Counted from the first letter of the stretch, positions 19,171-27,762 are shown. The stretch is 64,000 nt of DNA from Phocaeicola dorei (GCF_013009555.1 NZ_CP046176.1:2201501-2265500), one strand, 5' to 3'. Program-made: numbers and translations. The notes: generated from the letters alone by a model not told the origin.

Positions 19171-19761
19171 ATGGAACTGACAGGATTATTGCAGATAGCT
19201 CCTTTTCAGGGAATGAAAGAAGAAGAATTGGTTGCTTTACTATTCGGACTTCCGAATAGTTTGAAACACTTTGAACCGGGTGATATCATTGCCCGGCAAG
19301 GTGACTTATGTAAAGGGCTGTACATTCTTGCATCGGGAAGGGTACGGGCGGGAATGATAAATGATGAAGGGAAAGAACTGACGGTAGAAGAAATTGGAGC
19401 TCCTAACTTGCTGGCCTCGGCTTTTATTTTTGCCACTGAAAATCGTTTTCCCGTTAATGTAGAAGCAATAGGACTTTGTGAGGTTTTTATAATAGGTAAA
19501 GAACGATTTTTAGAATTTATGCGTTTGCATCCATTGATGATGCAGAATTTTTTGAAGGATATTTCGGACAGGAGTGTCTTTTTAAGCAGGAAATTGAATG
19601 AGTTTGCTTTGTTGAATTTAAAGACTCGTTTGTTGAAATATCTAGAAACACATTCTGCTATTCATAATCAGCAGGAGGTGGCGCAGAAGCTGGGAGTTAC
19701 TCGTCCGTCATTGGCTAGGGCGCTGTCTGAACTGGTGAATGAAGGGAAAATAAAGAAATAA
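19171..19761 (+). CDS. Crp/Fnr family transcriptional regulator, likely controller of hcp-ric
   Basis: A 196-residue regulator. The N-terminal cyclic-nucleotide-binding-type beta roll (about 15-115) contains FEPGDIIARQGDLCKGLYIL and SGRVRAGMINDEGKELTVEE. A long dimer helix (about 118-150) is followed by the Crp winged helix-turn-helix (QQEVAQKLGVTRPSLARALS, about 169-188). No Fnr-type N-terminal cysteine cluster is present, so it does not bind an Fnr-type Fe-S cluster; NO sensing by haem or a cofactor, as in HcpR-like proteins, is possible but not shown. It faces hcp-ric with a good palindrome between them, which makes it their probable activator. Confidence 0.88.
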   Translation: MELTGLLQIAPFQGMKEEELVALLFGLPNSLKHFEPGDIIARQGDLCKGLYILASGRVRAGMINDEGKELTVEEIGAPNLLASAFIFATENRFPVNVEAIGLCEVFIIGKERFLEFMRLHPLMMQNFLKDISDRSVFLSRKLNEFALLNLKTRLLKYLETHSAIHNQQEVAQKLGVTRPSLARALSELVNEGKIKK

Positions 19762-19948
19762 TTTGAGATTTCTTTTTTTAAGTGGAAAACGTGTCTTGTA
19801 TCTTTGAGAGTTTTTATGTGTAACCCATTCTTGTGAAAGTGTTCAAGTTGTTTTCAGATAAAAACTTTGACTTTAAAGAAAGAAAAGGATCCTTGTCTAT
19901 AAGGATTGGTTCTTTTGAAATGAGGACTATTTTGAAATTCTCTTGATT

Positions 19949-20006
19949 AAAAAAGAGGGTGAATTCAAGACCCTTTATGTGATTCTTTTGTCTTGATTCA
20001 CCCTTT
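19949..20006 (-). terminator. Terminator of the sulfatase gene
   Basis: On the minus strand the arms AAAGGGTGAATCAAGA and TCTTGAATTCACCCTCTTT pair with one bulge, around a 20-base loop, and end in a T-run (plus-strand A-run 19949-19954). It lies about 35 bases past the sulfatase stop. The rest of 19762-20038 holds nothing else I can identify. Confidence 0.7.
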
Positions 20007-20038
20007 GGGAAATATTTGGTTGGTGTGTATTCAACATG

Positions 20039-21586
20039 TTACTTCATCTGAATACTTTTATCTCGTACTTTTCTTAATATTTGTTGTAATTCGAATACTT
20101 TTTCGGGATGTTCAGTCGCTAAATTCACTTTTTCCCCTGCTTGTTTCATATCATATAACTGGGGAATACCTAAATAACCAGTTTCAATTTTTGGCCCCCA
20201 AGGAATCATTTTAGGACCATCGCTGCCTTCAATAAATTTCCAATCTTTAGTACGCACGGATAGGGTGTGATTGGATGCCTGTTCAATAACCCATGGGCGG
20301 TCTGTTTTGTCTTGTCCTAATAAATTTGCTAACCGATTGTAGCTGTCGGGAGCACTTCCTTTCGGAATACGGGCATCTACCAAAGAAGCCAGTGATGCCA
20401 ACCAGTCTATTTGTGAAATAAGCACATCGCTGACTTCCGGCTTGTTGATAGCTTTAGGCCAGTGTACAATTACAGGAACACGGGTACCCCCTTCAAATGC
20501 ACTGTATTTTCCACCTCTCAGGTTACCGGCAGGTTCGTGCCCGTTCAGTAGCTCTTCTGCCTTGTCATCGTATCCGTCGTCTACTACCGGTCCATTGTCG
20601 CTGGAAAGAATAATTAATGTGTTCTGGGTCAATCCCATTTTATCGAGGGCCTCGAGTAACTGACCTACACTCCAGTCAAATTGTGCGATAGCATCACCGC
20701 GCAGTCCCATCTTGTTTTTACCACGGAAGCGATTGTGTGGAAAACGGGGAACATGCACATCATTAGTGGCGAAATACATAAAGAAAGGCTCGTCTTTATG
20801 TTGTTTGATAAAATCAACTGCATGTGCGGTAATGGAATCGGCTATATTTTCATCTTTCCATAATGCTTTGCCACCTCCTTTCATATAACCGATTCGGCTG
20901 ATGCCGTTCACGATAGACATATCATGACCGTGGCTCGGCTTCAGATTATATAAAAGTTCAGGATTGTCTTTTCCGGTAGGTTCACCGGGGAAATTTTTTA
21001 TATAGCTTACTTCTATCGGAGCTGAAGGATCATAATTGGCTACTTGACCATTCTCGATAAATACACAGGGAACCCGGTCGGCTGTGGCTGCCATGATATA
21101 GGAATAGTCAAACCCCAAATCACCTAGAGAAGCGGAGAGAGGGGCATTCCAGTCTTGTTGTGCAGTTTTATCACCTAATCCTAAATGCCATTTGCCAAAT
21201 GCTCCTGTGGCATATCCGGAGCTTTTAAACATATCTGCCATAGTATACTGCTCGGGGCGTATAATCATTCCTGCATTGCCTGCAGCTACATCTGTTCCGG
21301 GTTTACGCCATGCATATTCTCCGGTCAGCATGGAATATCTGGATGGGGTACTGGTAGCGGCAGTGGCGTGTGCGTTGATAAATCGTATCCCTTCGGATGC
21401 CAGACGGTTGACATTTGGAGTTTGTACGTTTTTTGCTCCATAACACTCCAAGTCACCATATCCTAAATCATCAGCATAAATGAAGATGACATTGGGCTTG
21501 TCTGTGTTTTGATTTTTATTTTCCGCATGAACAGCCAAGCATGAAGTAAATGCCAATGAGAGCATTCCGTAATGTCTTTTTTTCAT
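20039..21586 (-). CDS. Ser-type sulfatase (arylsulfatase-like, family S1)
   Basis: A 515-residue exported sulfatase that cleaves a sulfate ester from a glycan or similar substrate. After a signal peptide (residues 1-21) comes the metal-binding NVIFIYADDLGYGDLECYG. The active-site motif STPSRYSMLTGE has Ser79, which would be converted to formylglycine by the anaerobic maturase anSME, usual in Bacteroides. Further conserved parts are GKWHLG, the metal-ligand SSDNGP and GGTRVP. The frame is open 204 bases upstream, but the signal peptide marks ATG 21586 as the start. It is a single gene with its own terminator, a -7 box and a striking upstream palindrome. The exact sulfated substrate is unknown. 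Confidence 0.92.
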   Translation of the reverse strand: MKKRHYGMLSLAFTSCLAVHAENKNQNTDKPNVIFIYADDLGYGDLECYGAKNVQTPNVNRLASEGIRFINAHATAATSTPSRYSMLTGEYAWRKPGTDVAAGNAGMIIRPEQYTMADMFKSSGYATGAFGKWHLGLGDKTAQQDWNAPLSASLGDLGFDYSYIMAATADRVPCVFIENGQVANYDPSAPIEVSYIKNFPGEPTGKDNPELLYNLKPSHGHDMSIVNGISRIGYMKGGGKALWKDENIADSITAHAVDFIKQHKDEPFFMYFATNDVHVPRFPHNRFRGKNKMGLRGDAIAQFDWSVGQLLEALDKMGLTQNTLIILSSDNGPVVDDGYDDKAEELLNGHEPAGNLRGGKYSAFEGGTRVPVIVHWPKAINKPEVSDVLISQIDWLASLASLVDARIPKGSAPDSYNRLANLLGQDKTDRPWVIEQASNHTLSVRTKDWKFIEGSDGPKMIPWGPKIETGYLGIPQLYDMKQAGEKVNLATEHPEKVFELQQILRKVRDKSIQMK

Positions 21587-21620
21587 AGTAATTATATTGT
21601 TTAGTGAGTAATCAATTCTA

Positions 21621-21628
21621 CAAAGATA
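21621..21628 (-). promoter_or_regulatory. Candidate -7 box of the sulfatase gene
   Basis: On the minus strand TATCTTTG fits TAnnTTTG, 34 bases before the ATG. The 11-mer AATTCTACAAA occurs twice around it (21614-21624 and 21654-21664), exactly 40 bases apart. Confidence 0.5.
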
Positions 21629-21686
21629 AAGATATATTTTAAAAACGGGGATTAATTCTACAAAATTGTGGAATGAAATTGTGGTA

Positions 21687-21705
21687 TTTCCACATAATGT
21701 GGAAA
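21687..21705. promoter_or_regulatory. Operator-like palindrome upstream of the sulfatase gene
   Basis: TTTCCACATAATGTGGAAA is a perfect 19-base inverted repeat with one central base. Two more TTGTGG half-sites follow on the promoter side (21666-21684). It lies about 60 bases upstream of the sulfatase -7 box, a suitable place for a dimeric activator. Confidence 0.5.
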
Positions 21706-21780
21706 ATAAAAAAATGATTATTCTGTTGATTTTTAGTGTATTGAATGGTACTATGCCCCGTGGTATATTTTTTGTTATGT

Positions 21781-21953
21781 GAATTAACATAATACGCTAA
21801 AAACTAAACTTTTAAATATATAACCATTTACCTTAACAAAACAAGGGTGAAAAGCTGATAGAAAAGCCATGTTCCCCCTGAATGGGAAAATCTGTATATA
21901 ACTCAGTTTTAAGCTTCCCGGTTCGTGACGAATCGGGAAGTTTCTATTTTTTT
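21781..21953 (+). ncRNA. Possible small RNA or leader ending in a strong terminator
   Basis: This 170-base plus-strand stretch has no open frame of note but ends in a textbook terminator. CTTCCCGGTTCG pairs with CGAATCGGGAAG (21914-21940), followed by TTTCTATTTTTTT. No plus-strand coding gene lies upstream that it could end, because the sulfatase runs the other way, so a short transcript starting near 21780 is the simplest reading. The start is not defined by a good promoter and I do not recognise the RNA. The remainder of 21587-22070 holds the sulfatase control region and AT-rich sequence. Confidence 0.35.
21914..21953 (+). terminator. Strong rho-independent terminator without an upstream gene
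   Basis: A 12-bp stem with a single G-T pair and a three-base loop (21914-21940), followed by a T-rich tail to 21953 on the plus strand. Confidence 0.8.
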
Positions 21954-22070
21954 CTTAATGAATCTAGTTTTTCTACAAGTCTTTTACTGAAAATAAGTTA
22001 ATATTAATGGATGAAATGCAGTATTTGATCTCTTTTTTACTTTTAAGAGTAGAAAATAGATTAATACATT

Positions 22071-22814
22071 ATGGTTATGAAAAAGTTGAACCTTTTATTA
22101 TTAGCATTCCTAGTAGTTATGGGAGTCACTTTCCAATCATGTGATGATGGTGATGGCTACTCTCTTGGTGATGTGGCAGTGGATTGGGCTACTGTAAATG
22201 TGAAAGGTGCCCATGTATATGACTTTACCGGTGACAGATGGGGACAAATTTGGCCTGCAACTACTGATTATTTTTGGTATTCCCCGATAGATGGACAACG
22301 AGTTATTCTTTATTTCAATCCTCTGTATGATAATTATCCGGAAGGATATGATTGTTCAGTCAAAGTGTTGAATATAAAGGAAATTCTAACTAAACCTATA
22401 GAGGAGTTAACAGCAGAGAATGAAGAAACGTTTGGCAATGATCCTGTAGATATATTTGAAGGTAATATGTGGATTAGTGGTGGTTATTTAAATATTATTT
22501 TTAATCAGAATATGCCTTCTAAAATGAAACATTTGGTTAGTTTGGTAAAGAACACTACAATTACGCCCGACCAGGATGGCTATATTCATTTAGAATATCG
22601 TTACAATACGTATGCTGATACTACTGGTTATTGGAGAAACGGTGCGGTATCCTTTAATTTGAATTCTTTGGAAATAACATCGGAAACAAAGGGTATAAAG
22701 GTAAAAATAAACTCGGCTAAAAATGGTGAGAAGGAAGTCACTTTTGATTTAAAAGAAACACCGTCACCAGTAGGTTTGAGCCAAATGGATTTTTCTCAAA
22801 TGGAAATCAAATAA
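22071..22814 (+). CDS. NigD-like lipoprotein
   Basis: A 247-residue lipoprotein. The signal peptide NLLLLAFLVVMGVTFQSC ends in a cysteine at about 24, followed by DDGDGYS; acidic residues right after the Cys fit the Bacteroides surface-export pattern. The body resembles the NigD-like family (N-terminal OB-like and C-terminal beta domains), named after a bacteriocin-immunity operon of Bacteroides. Most members, including this one, have no tested role. A second Met two codons in (22077) may be the true start. It stands alone, with a hairpin after it. Confidence 0.75.
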   Translation: MVMKKLNLLLLAFLVVMGVTFQSCDDGDGYSLGDVAVDWATVNVKGAHVYDFTGDRWGQIWPATTDYFWYSPIDGQRVILYFNPLYDNYPEGYDCSVKVLNIKEILTKPIEELTAENEETFGNDPVDIFEGNMWISGGYLNIIFNQNMPSKMKHLVSLVKNTTITPDQDGYIHLEYRYNTYADTTGYWRNGAVSFNLNSLEITSETKGIKVKINSAKNGEKEVTFDLKETPSPVGLSQMDFSQMEIK

Positions 22815-22844
22815 TTAGGGTTTGATTAGAGAGAGTTGTGTGTG

Positions 22845-22879
22845 GCCCCTTGCATCTTGTTGTGGTAGATGCAGGGGGC
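22845..22879 (+). terminator. Hairpin after the NigD-like gene
   Basis: GCCCCTTGCATCT pairs with AGATGCAGGGGGC with one wobble pair around a nine-base loop. The tail (TGATTGTATTGTTG) is only moderately T-rich, so termination may be partial. Confidence 0.5.
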
Positions 22880-23034
22880 TGATTGTATTGTTGATAACGT
22901 TTTTCAGTTTGATATTTGTTGTTTATTGGTTGGTTGATGGAAAAAATTGTATGGTTACTTCGTTTTTTTTCTTATTTCAGTGTTTTTTCAGAATTATCTT
23001 GTTTCTTTGTCTTTAAGAACCAAAAGTTGGACTT

Positions 23035-23712
23035 ATGAAAATACTATTAGTAGAAGACGATGCTAATTTGCGTGAAGTGACTCAGCGTTCATTGGAAAAG
23101 GAGCGTTATGTGGTGGAAATTGCTGCCGATTACCGTACTGCATTACAAAAGATAGAGGATTATGATTATGACTGTATTTTGCTGGATATTATGTTGCCGG
23201 ATGGGAGTGGCTTGGATTTGTTGGAAAAGTTAAAAAAAATGCATAAACGGGAAAATGTTATCATTCTTTCAGCCAAAGATTCTATAGAAGACAAAGTGCT
23301 AGGATTGGATCTCGGAGCTGATGATTATCTGCCTAAACCTTTTCATTTGGTGGAACTGAATGCACGTATCAAAAGTGTGATACGCCGTCATCAGCAAGGT
23401 GGGGAAAATAGTATCAAATACGGAAATATAGAAATTTTTCCCGATAAATATGGGGTGACCGTAGCTGGAAAAAAGATTGAACTGAACCGTAAGGAATATG
23501 ATATTCTGGTTTATTTTATGAACCGTCCCGGCAGATTGGTTAATAAAAACACACTTGCCGAATCCGTATGGGGCGACCATATAGATCAAGTCGATAATTT
23601 TGATTTTATCTATGCCCAAATAAAGAATTTACGAAAGAGGTTGAAAGAGGCAGGAGCTACTCCTGAACTGAAGGCTGTTTATGGTTTTGGATATAAAATG
23701 GTAGTGGAATAA
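23035..23712 (+). CDS. OmpR-family response regulator
   Basis: A 225-residue two-component response regulator. The receiver domain starts MKILLVEDDANLREV, with the phospho-acceptor Asp near residue 50 in DCILLDIMLPDGSG and the conserved Lys in DDYLPKPFH. The C-terminal winged helix ends in YAQIKNLRKRLKEAG and VYGFGYKMV, as in OmpR/PhoB proteins. Its stop codon is directly followed by the kinase ATG, and a PepSY-like gene comes next. It resembles the RprY type of Bacteroides regulators only in a general way, so no symbol is given. Confidence 0.92.
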   Translation: MKILLVEDDANLREVTQRSLEKERYVVEIAADYRTALQKIEDYDYDCILLDIMLPDGSGLDLLEKLKKMHKRENVIILSAKDSIEDKVLGLDLGADDYLPKPFHLVELNARIKSVIRRHQQGGENSIKYGNIEIFPDKYGVTVAGKKIELNRKEYDILVYFMNRPGRLVNKNTLAESVWGDHIDQVDNFDFIYAQIKNLRKRLKEAGATPELKAVYGFGYKMVVE

Positions 23713-24999
23713 ATGAAATTGATTTATTATGTCATTATCCGTATATCGTTAGTGTTGTCGGTTTTATTGACTGGCTGGGCCATCCTTTTCTATTTTACTG
23801 TAATGGATGAGGTGAATGATGAAGTGGATGACTCATTGGAAGATTATTCTGAAATTATCATCATACGTGCATTGGCGGGAGAGGAGCTTCCTTCTAAAAA
23901 TACAGCTTCCAACAATCAGTATTTCCTGCGTGAAGTGACAAAGGAATATGCAGGATCTCGTGATGATATCCTTTATAAGGATTCTATGGTTTATATTCCC
24001 GAAAAAGATGAAACTGAACCTGCACGAATCCTTACTACCATTTTTAAGGATGATGGCGAAAAGTTTTTTGAATTGACGGTAGCGACCCCTTCTATAGAAA
24101 AAGATGATTTGAAAGATGCTATGGCAGGTTGGATGATTTTTCTTTATATAGCTTTATTACTGACTATAATTGTTATTAATGTGTGGGTGTTTTATCGAAA
24201 TATGCGTCCTCTTTATGTATTGCTTCATTGGTTGGATAAATATCGTATCGGTAAAGGAAACGAGCCTTTACAAAATAATACCCGGGTTTCAGAATTCAGA
24301 AAATTGAATGAGGCGGCTGTTCGTTATGCAGAGCGCAGTGAGCAGATGTTCGAACAGCAAAAACAATTTATTGGTAATGCATCTCATGAGATGCAGACAC
24401 CACTAGCTATTTGTCGTAATCGGTTGGAGATGCTGATGGAGGATGAAAATCTTTCAGAAAGCCAATTGGAGGAGTTGATGAAAACCCATCAGACTTTGGA
24501 GCATATAACGAAGCTGAACAAGTCTTTGTTATTGCTTTCGAAGATAGAGAACGGTCAATTTATGGATACTACCCAAGTAGAAGTGAATAAATTATTGAGG
24601 CAATATTTGGAGGACTATAAAGAAGTGTATCAATATCGTGAGATCATAACAAGTGTAGAGGAAGAAGGTATTTTCTATCTTACGATAAATGAGACACTGG
24701 CAGTGGTGTTGCTTACCAATTTGTTGAAGAATGCTTTTGTACACAATATAGACGGTGGACACATCCGGATTGTCATTACTCCCCACAGTGTGATGTTTTG
24801 CAATACAGGGGCGGCACAACCACTGGATGCCCAGCGTATTTTTGAGCGTTTTTATCAAGGAAAGAAAAAAGAAGGCTCAACCGGTCTAGGCTTGGCAATA
24901 GCAGATACGATATGTAAAATGCAGGCTCTCAGGCTTTGCTATGAATATAAGAGTGGGGAGCATTGTTTTATACTTTATACATCCACTCATAATCAATGA
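23713..24999 (+). CDS. Sensor histidine kinase
   Basis: A 428-residue membrane kinase paired with the preceding regulator; its ATG follows that gene's stop with no gap. Two membrane segments (about 5-30 and 140-162) enclose a periplasmic sensor of about 110 residues that is notably acidic at its start (MDEVNDEVDDSLEDYSE). The HisKA helix carries SHEMQTPLAI (His near 224), the N box is NLLKNAFVHN and the G box is GSTGLGLAI. The signal is unknown. The neighbouring PepSY-like periplasmic protein suggests a cell-envelope or metal-related input, but this is inference. Confidence 0.92.
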   Translation: MKLIYYVIIRISLVLSVLLTGWAILFYFTVMDEVNDEVDDSLEDYSEIIIIRALAGEELPSKNTASNNQYFLREVTKEYAGSRDDILYKDSMVYIPEKDETEPARILTTIFKDDGEKFFELTVATPSIEKDDLKDAMAGWMIFLYIALLLTIIVINVWVFYRNMRPLYVLLHWLDKYRIGKGNEPLQNNTRVSEFRKLNEAAVRYAERSEQMFEQQKQFIGNASHEMQTPLAICRNRLEMLMEDENLSESQLEELMKTHQTLEHITKLNKSLLLLSKIENGQFMDTTQVEVNKLLRQYLEDYKEVYQYREIITSVEEEGIFYLTINETLAVVLLTNLLKNAFVHNIDGGHIRIVITPHSVMFCNTGAAQPLDAQRIFERFYQGKKKEGSTGLGLAIADTICKMQALRLCYEYKSGEHCFILYTSTHNQ

Positions 25000-25093
25000 A
25001 AAAAAATCGTGTTTTTTTCAGAATTTCAAATTCTTTTCAGAATCTCCCTTCATATTTGCATCAGAAAACAGAATGTAGAACCAAATAAAAAAA

Positions 25094-25540
25094 ATGACGA
25101 TTATGAAAAAGGTATTATTATTGTTAGTGTGCTTATTTACGTTGCAAACAGTGGTATGGGCGGATGATGACAAACCTATTCAAGTAAACCAATTGCCTCA
25201 GACTGCACAAACTTTTATCAAAACTCATTTCCCCAATAACAAGGTGGCGATGGCTAAAATGGAAACAGACTGGTTTGATAAAAGCTATGATGTGATTTTT
25301 ACCAATGGAGACAAATTGGAATTCGATAAGAAAGGGGTTTGGACAGAAGTGAATTGCAAATACAGCGCTGTACCTGTCGCTGTGGTTCCTGACGCGATAA
25401 AGAAGTACGTCACTACGAATTATCCCGATGCCAAGATGCTCAAGATCGAGAGGGACAAGTATGATTATGAAGTGAAACTTTCTAATGGTTGGGAGATAAA
25501 GTTTGATATGCAGTTCAATGTGATTGATATTGACAATTAA
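25094..25540 (+). CDS. PepSY-like periplasmic protein
   Basis: A 148-residue exported protein with signal peptide KKVLLLLVCLFTLQTVVWA and two tandem PepSY-like (DUF2874) repeats. Each repeat has the pattern LPQTAQTFIKTHFPNNKV or VPDAIKKYVTTNYPDAKM, followed by strands such as YDVIFTNGDKLEFDKKG and YEVKLSNGWEIKFD. Such proteins often sit beside envelope two-component systems in Bacteroides and are strongly regulated by them. It follows the kinase after 94 bp and ends before a good terminator. ATG 25103 is an alternative start. The molecular role is unknown. Confidence 0.85.
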   Translation: MTIMKKVLLLLVCLFTLQTVVWADDDKPIQVNQLPQTAQTFIKTHFPNNKVAMAKMETDWFDKSYDVIFTNGDKLEFDKKGVWTEVNCKYSAVPVAVVPDAIKKYVTTNYPDAKMLKIERDKYDYEVKLSNGWEIKFDMQFNVIDIDN

Positions 25541-25591
25541 TTATTAGTTATAGATCTGAAGTGTGGTTTATGTGAATAAACTGAAGCTTTG

Positions 25592-25633
25592 CAGGCCGTT
25601 TCTTGTTCCATGAAGAAACGGCCTGTCTTTTTT
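25592..25633 (+). terminator. Terminator after the PepSY-like gene
   Basis: CAGGCCGTTTCTT and AAGAAACGGCCTG form a perfect 13-bp stem (25592-25604, 25613-25625) with a T-run at 25627-25633. Confidence 0.85.
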
Positions 25634-25717
25634 ATTGATTTTAATAGCATAGTAATTCTGCCGACACGATCTTGTAATAGATAACATGGATATTTGCATA
25701 GTTTTAATAATAAAGAT

Positions 25718-26521
25718 ATGCATCTAAGAACGTATTATCCTACAGTGGTTTTATCGGATATCCATCTGGGAACCTCTCATTCCAAAACAATTGAAGTCAG
25801 TAACTTTCTGAAATCTGTCAATTGTGACCGTCTGATATTGAACGGAGACATTATAGATGGTTGGCATTTGCGTAAGGCAGGTACTAAGAGGTGGCAAGCA
25901 AAACATACTGATTTCTTTAAGGTTATCATGAAGATGATGGAGAACTTCGGTACTGAAGTAATTTATGTGTGTGGCAACCACGATGATTTTCTGGACAGCT
26001 TGGTCCCTATGACATTCTATAACGTAAAAATCGTCAAAGAATACATCCTTGAAACACATGGAAAGCGTTATTATGTGACACATGGCGATATATTCGACCG
26101 GGTTACTACGCAGATGAAATGGTTAGCCCGGTTGGGCGATGCAGGTTATACATTCCTCTTATGGGTGAACCGCTTTTATAACCAATATCGTACTAAGCGG
26201 GGGAAACCGTATTATTCTCTGTCACAGGCCGTCAAACAAAAAGTAAAGTCGGCTGTTTCCTATATATCGGACTTTGAGAAAGTATTGGTGGAGTTTGCAC
26301 GTGTACGTAAATGTGACGGAGTGATTTGTGGTCATATCCATCATCCGGCTAATACCTATTATGATGGTATTCATTATCTGAATTCGGGCGATTGGGTAGA
26401 AAGCCTTTCGGCACTGACTGAGGATGCGGACGGGAATTGGAATATCATGGAATACCATCATGTACTAGCTGATGAGAATGAAGAAAATAAAGAGTTTACC
26501 CTAATACATACAGCCTCATGA
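25718..26521 (+). CDS. LpxH-like metallophosphoesterase (UDP-2,3-diacylglucosamine diphosphatase family)
   Basis: A 267-residue calcineurin-like phosphoesterase. Metal motifs are in order: LSDIHLG near 13-19, NGDIIDGW near 42-49, GNHDD near 87-91, THGDIFD near 120-126 and CGHIHHP near 204-210. This pattern fits the LpxH-like group, which cleaves UDP-2,3-diacylglucosamine in lipid A synthesis, but the true LpxH of this organism could be elsewhere. A TTG at 25694 would add eight residues; ATG 25718 is more likely. The gene overlaps the glycosyltransferase by four bases, so the two probably act together on an envelope lipid or glycan. Confidence 0.82.
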   Translation: MHLRTYYPTVVLSDIHLGTSHSKTIEVSNFLKSVNCDRLILNGDIIDGWHLRKAGTKRWQAKHTDFFKVIMKMMENFGTEVIYVCGNHDDFLDSLVPMTFYNVKIVKEYILETHGKRYYVTHGDIFDRVTTQMKWLARLGDAGYTFLLWVNRFYNQYRTKRGKPYYSLSQAVKQKVKSAVSYISDFEKVLVEFARVRKCDGVICGHIHHPANTYYDGIHYLNSGDWVESLSALTEDADGNWNIMEYHHVLADENEENKEFTLIHTAS

Positions 26522-27645
26522 AATTTTTATTTATAGTACAGGGTGAGGGGAGAGGACATCTTACTCAAGCCATTACGTTGGAGGAAATATTGCGCCGGAA
26601 CGGTCACGAAGTAGTGGAAGTACTGGTAGGTAAAAGTAGTTCGCGCCGCTTGCCGGGATTTTTCAATCGTAATATCCATGCTCCGGTAAAACGTTTTGTC
26701 AGTCCTAATTTTCTGCCTACACCAGCTAACAAACGGGTGAGTTTGATGCGGAGCGTGGCGTATAATCTAGTGAAACTTCCTGTGTATATCAATAGCATTA
26801 ACTACATTCGTCAGCGTATTGAGGACAGTGGTGCGGATAGGGTTATCAATTTCTATGAATTGCTGACCGGACTGACTTATTTCCTGTTCCGTCCCTCTGT
26901 TCCGCAAATCTGTATAGGGCATCAATATCTGTTCTTGCATAAAAGTTTTGAATTTCCAAAGGCTGATAAAGTAAGCTTGGCTCTTTTGAAGTTTTTTACC
27001 GTATTGACCAGCTTGGGGGCGAAGGAACGTTTGGCTCTTTCTTTTCGTCACATGAACGATGATCCTCAGAATCATATCCGTGTGATTCCTCCCTTGTTGC
27101 GTAGGGAAGTGACTTTACATGAACCTTATTCCGGTGACTATATACATGGCTATATGGTTAATGCGGGTTTCAGTGAAAATGTAATGAAATGGCACAGGCA
27201 ACATCCCGGGATACCGCTTCGTTTCTTTTGGGACAAGTGGGAGGAGGAACCGGTGAAGAGAGTGGACAATACATTGAGCTTTTATCAACTGGATGATGTG
27301 GAATTTTTGAGGCAGATGGCGGGATGTAAGGCTTATGCCAGTACTGCCGGATTTGAATCGGTGTGCGAGGCCATGTATTTAGGCAAACCTATTCTGATGG
27401 TTCCTGCTCATATAGAACAGGACTGTAATGCATATGATGCCGAAAAAAGCGGTGCGGGTATCATTTCCTCAGATTTTAATTTGCAACAGTTGCTGGAATT
27501 TGCGAAAGATTACCACCCCAATCGTGATTTTGTGTATTGGGTACGTGGAGCTGAATATACTTTGTTGAATTTGTTAGAGAGTGATTCTTCCAATTATCAA
27601 CAAGTTTTATTTAATGAGATGTATTTGGTTGAAGAGTTTATTTGA
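26518..27645 (+). CDS. Glycosyltransferase (GT-B fold, MurG/UGT-like)
   Basis: A 375-residue GT-B protein of the Glyco_trans_1_3 type. The N-terminus MKFLFIVQGEGRGHLTQA has the glycine-rich GRGHLTQ loop typical of MurG-like and UDP-glucuronosyltransferase-like enzymes. The donor-binding C-terminal part contains AYASTAGFESVCEAMYLGKP (about 274-293) and VPAHIEQDCNA. The start overlaps the phosphoesterase stop by four bases (ATGA). The acceptor may be a lipid or envelope glycan, but nothing in the sequence fixes it. A terminator follows. Confidence 0.82.
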   Translation: MKFLFIVQGEGRGHLTQAITLEEILRRNGHEVVEVLVGKSSSRRLPGFFNRNIHAPVKRFVSPNFLPTPANKRVSLMRSVAYNLVKLPVYINSINYIRQRIEDSGADRVINFYELLTGLTYFLFRPSVPQICIGHQYLFLHKSFEFPKADKVSLALLKFFTVLTSLGAKERLALSFRHMNDDPQNHIRVIPPLLRREVTLHEPYSGDYIHGYMVNAGFSENVMKWHRQHPGIPLRFFWDKWEEEPVKRVDNTLSFYQLDDVEFLRQMAGCKAYASTAGFESVCEAMYLGKPILMVPAHIEQDCNAYDAEKSGAGIISSDFNLQQLLEFAKDYHPNRDFVYWVRGAEYTLLNLLESDSSNYQQVLFNEMYLVEEFI

Positions 27646-27667
27646 TTTTCTTATAAAAACTCTCTTT

Positions 27668-27703
27668 AAGTCATGGCTGTATGCGTCGGCTGTGACTTTT
27701 TTA
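27668..27703 (+). terminator. Terminator after the glycosyltransferase gene
   Basis: AAGTCATGGCTG and CGGCTGTGACTT form a 12-bp stem with several G-T pairs, followed by TTTTTT (27697-27702). Confidence 0.7.
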
Positions 27704-27753
27704 TTGTTATTGATTTGTAGTTATATTGACATGTTATTGTAATGTGTATGACG

Positions 27754-27762
27754 TATTTTTGC
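27754..27762 (+). promoter_or_regulatory. Candidate -7 box for ppk
   Basis: TATTTTTGC matches TAnnTTTGC and lies 18 bases before the ppk ATG. No properly spaced -33 element is visible. Confidence 0.5.

Noticed and set aside
22822..23016. 64-codon frame between the NigD-like gene and the response regulator
   Set aside because: It covers a terminator-like hairpin and its hydrophobic, Cys- and Phe-rich composition comes from T-rich DNA.
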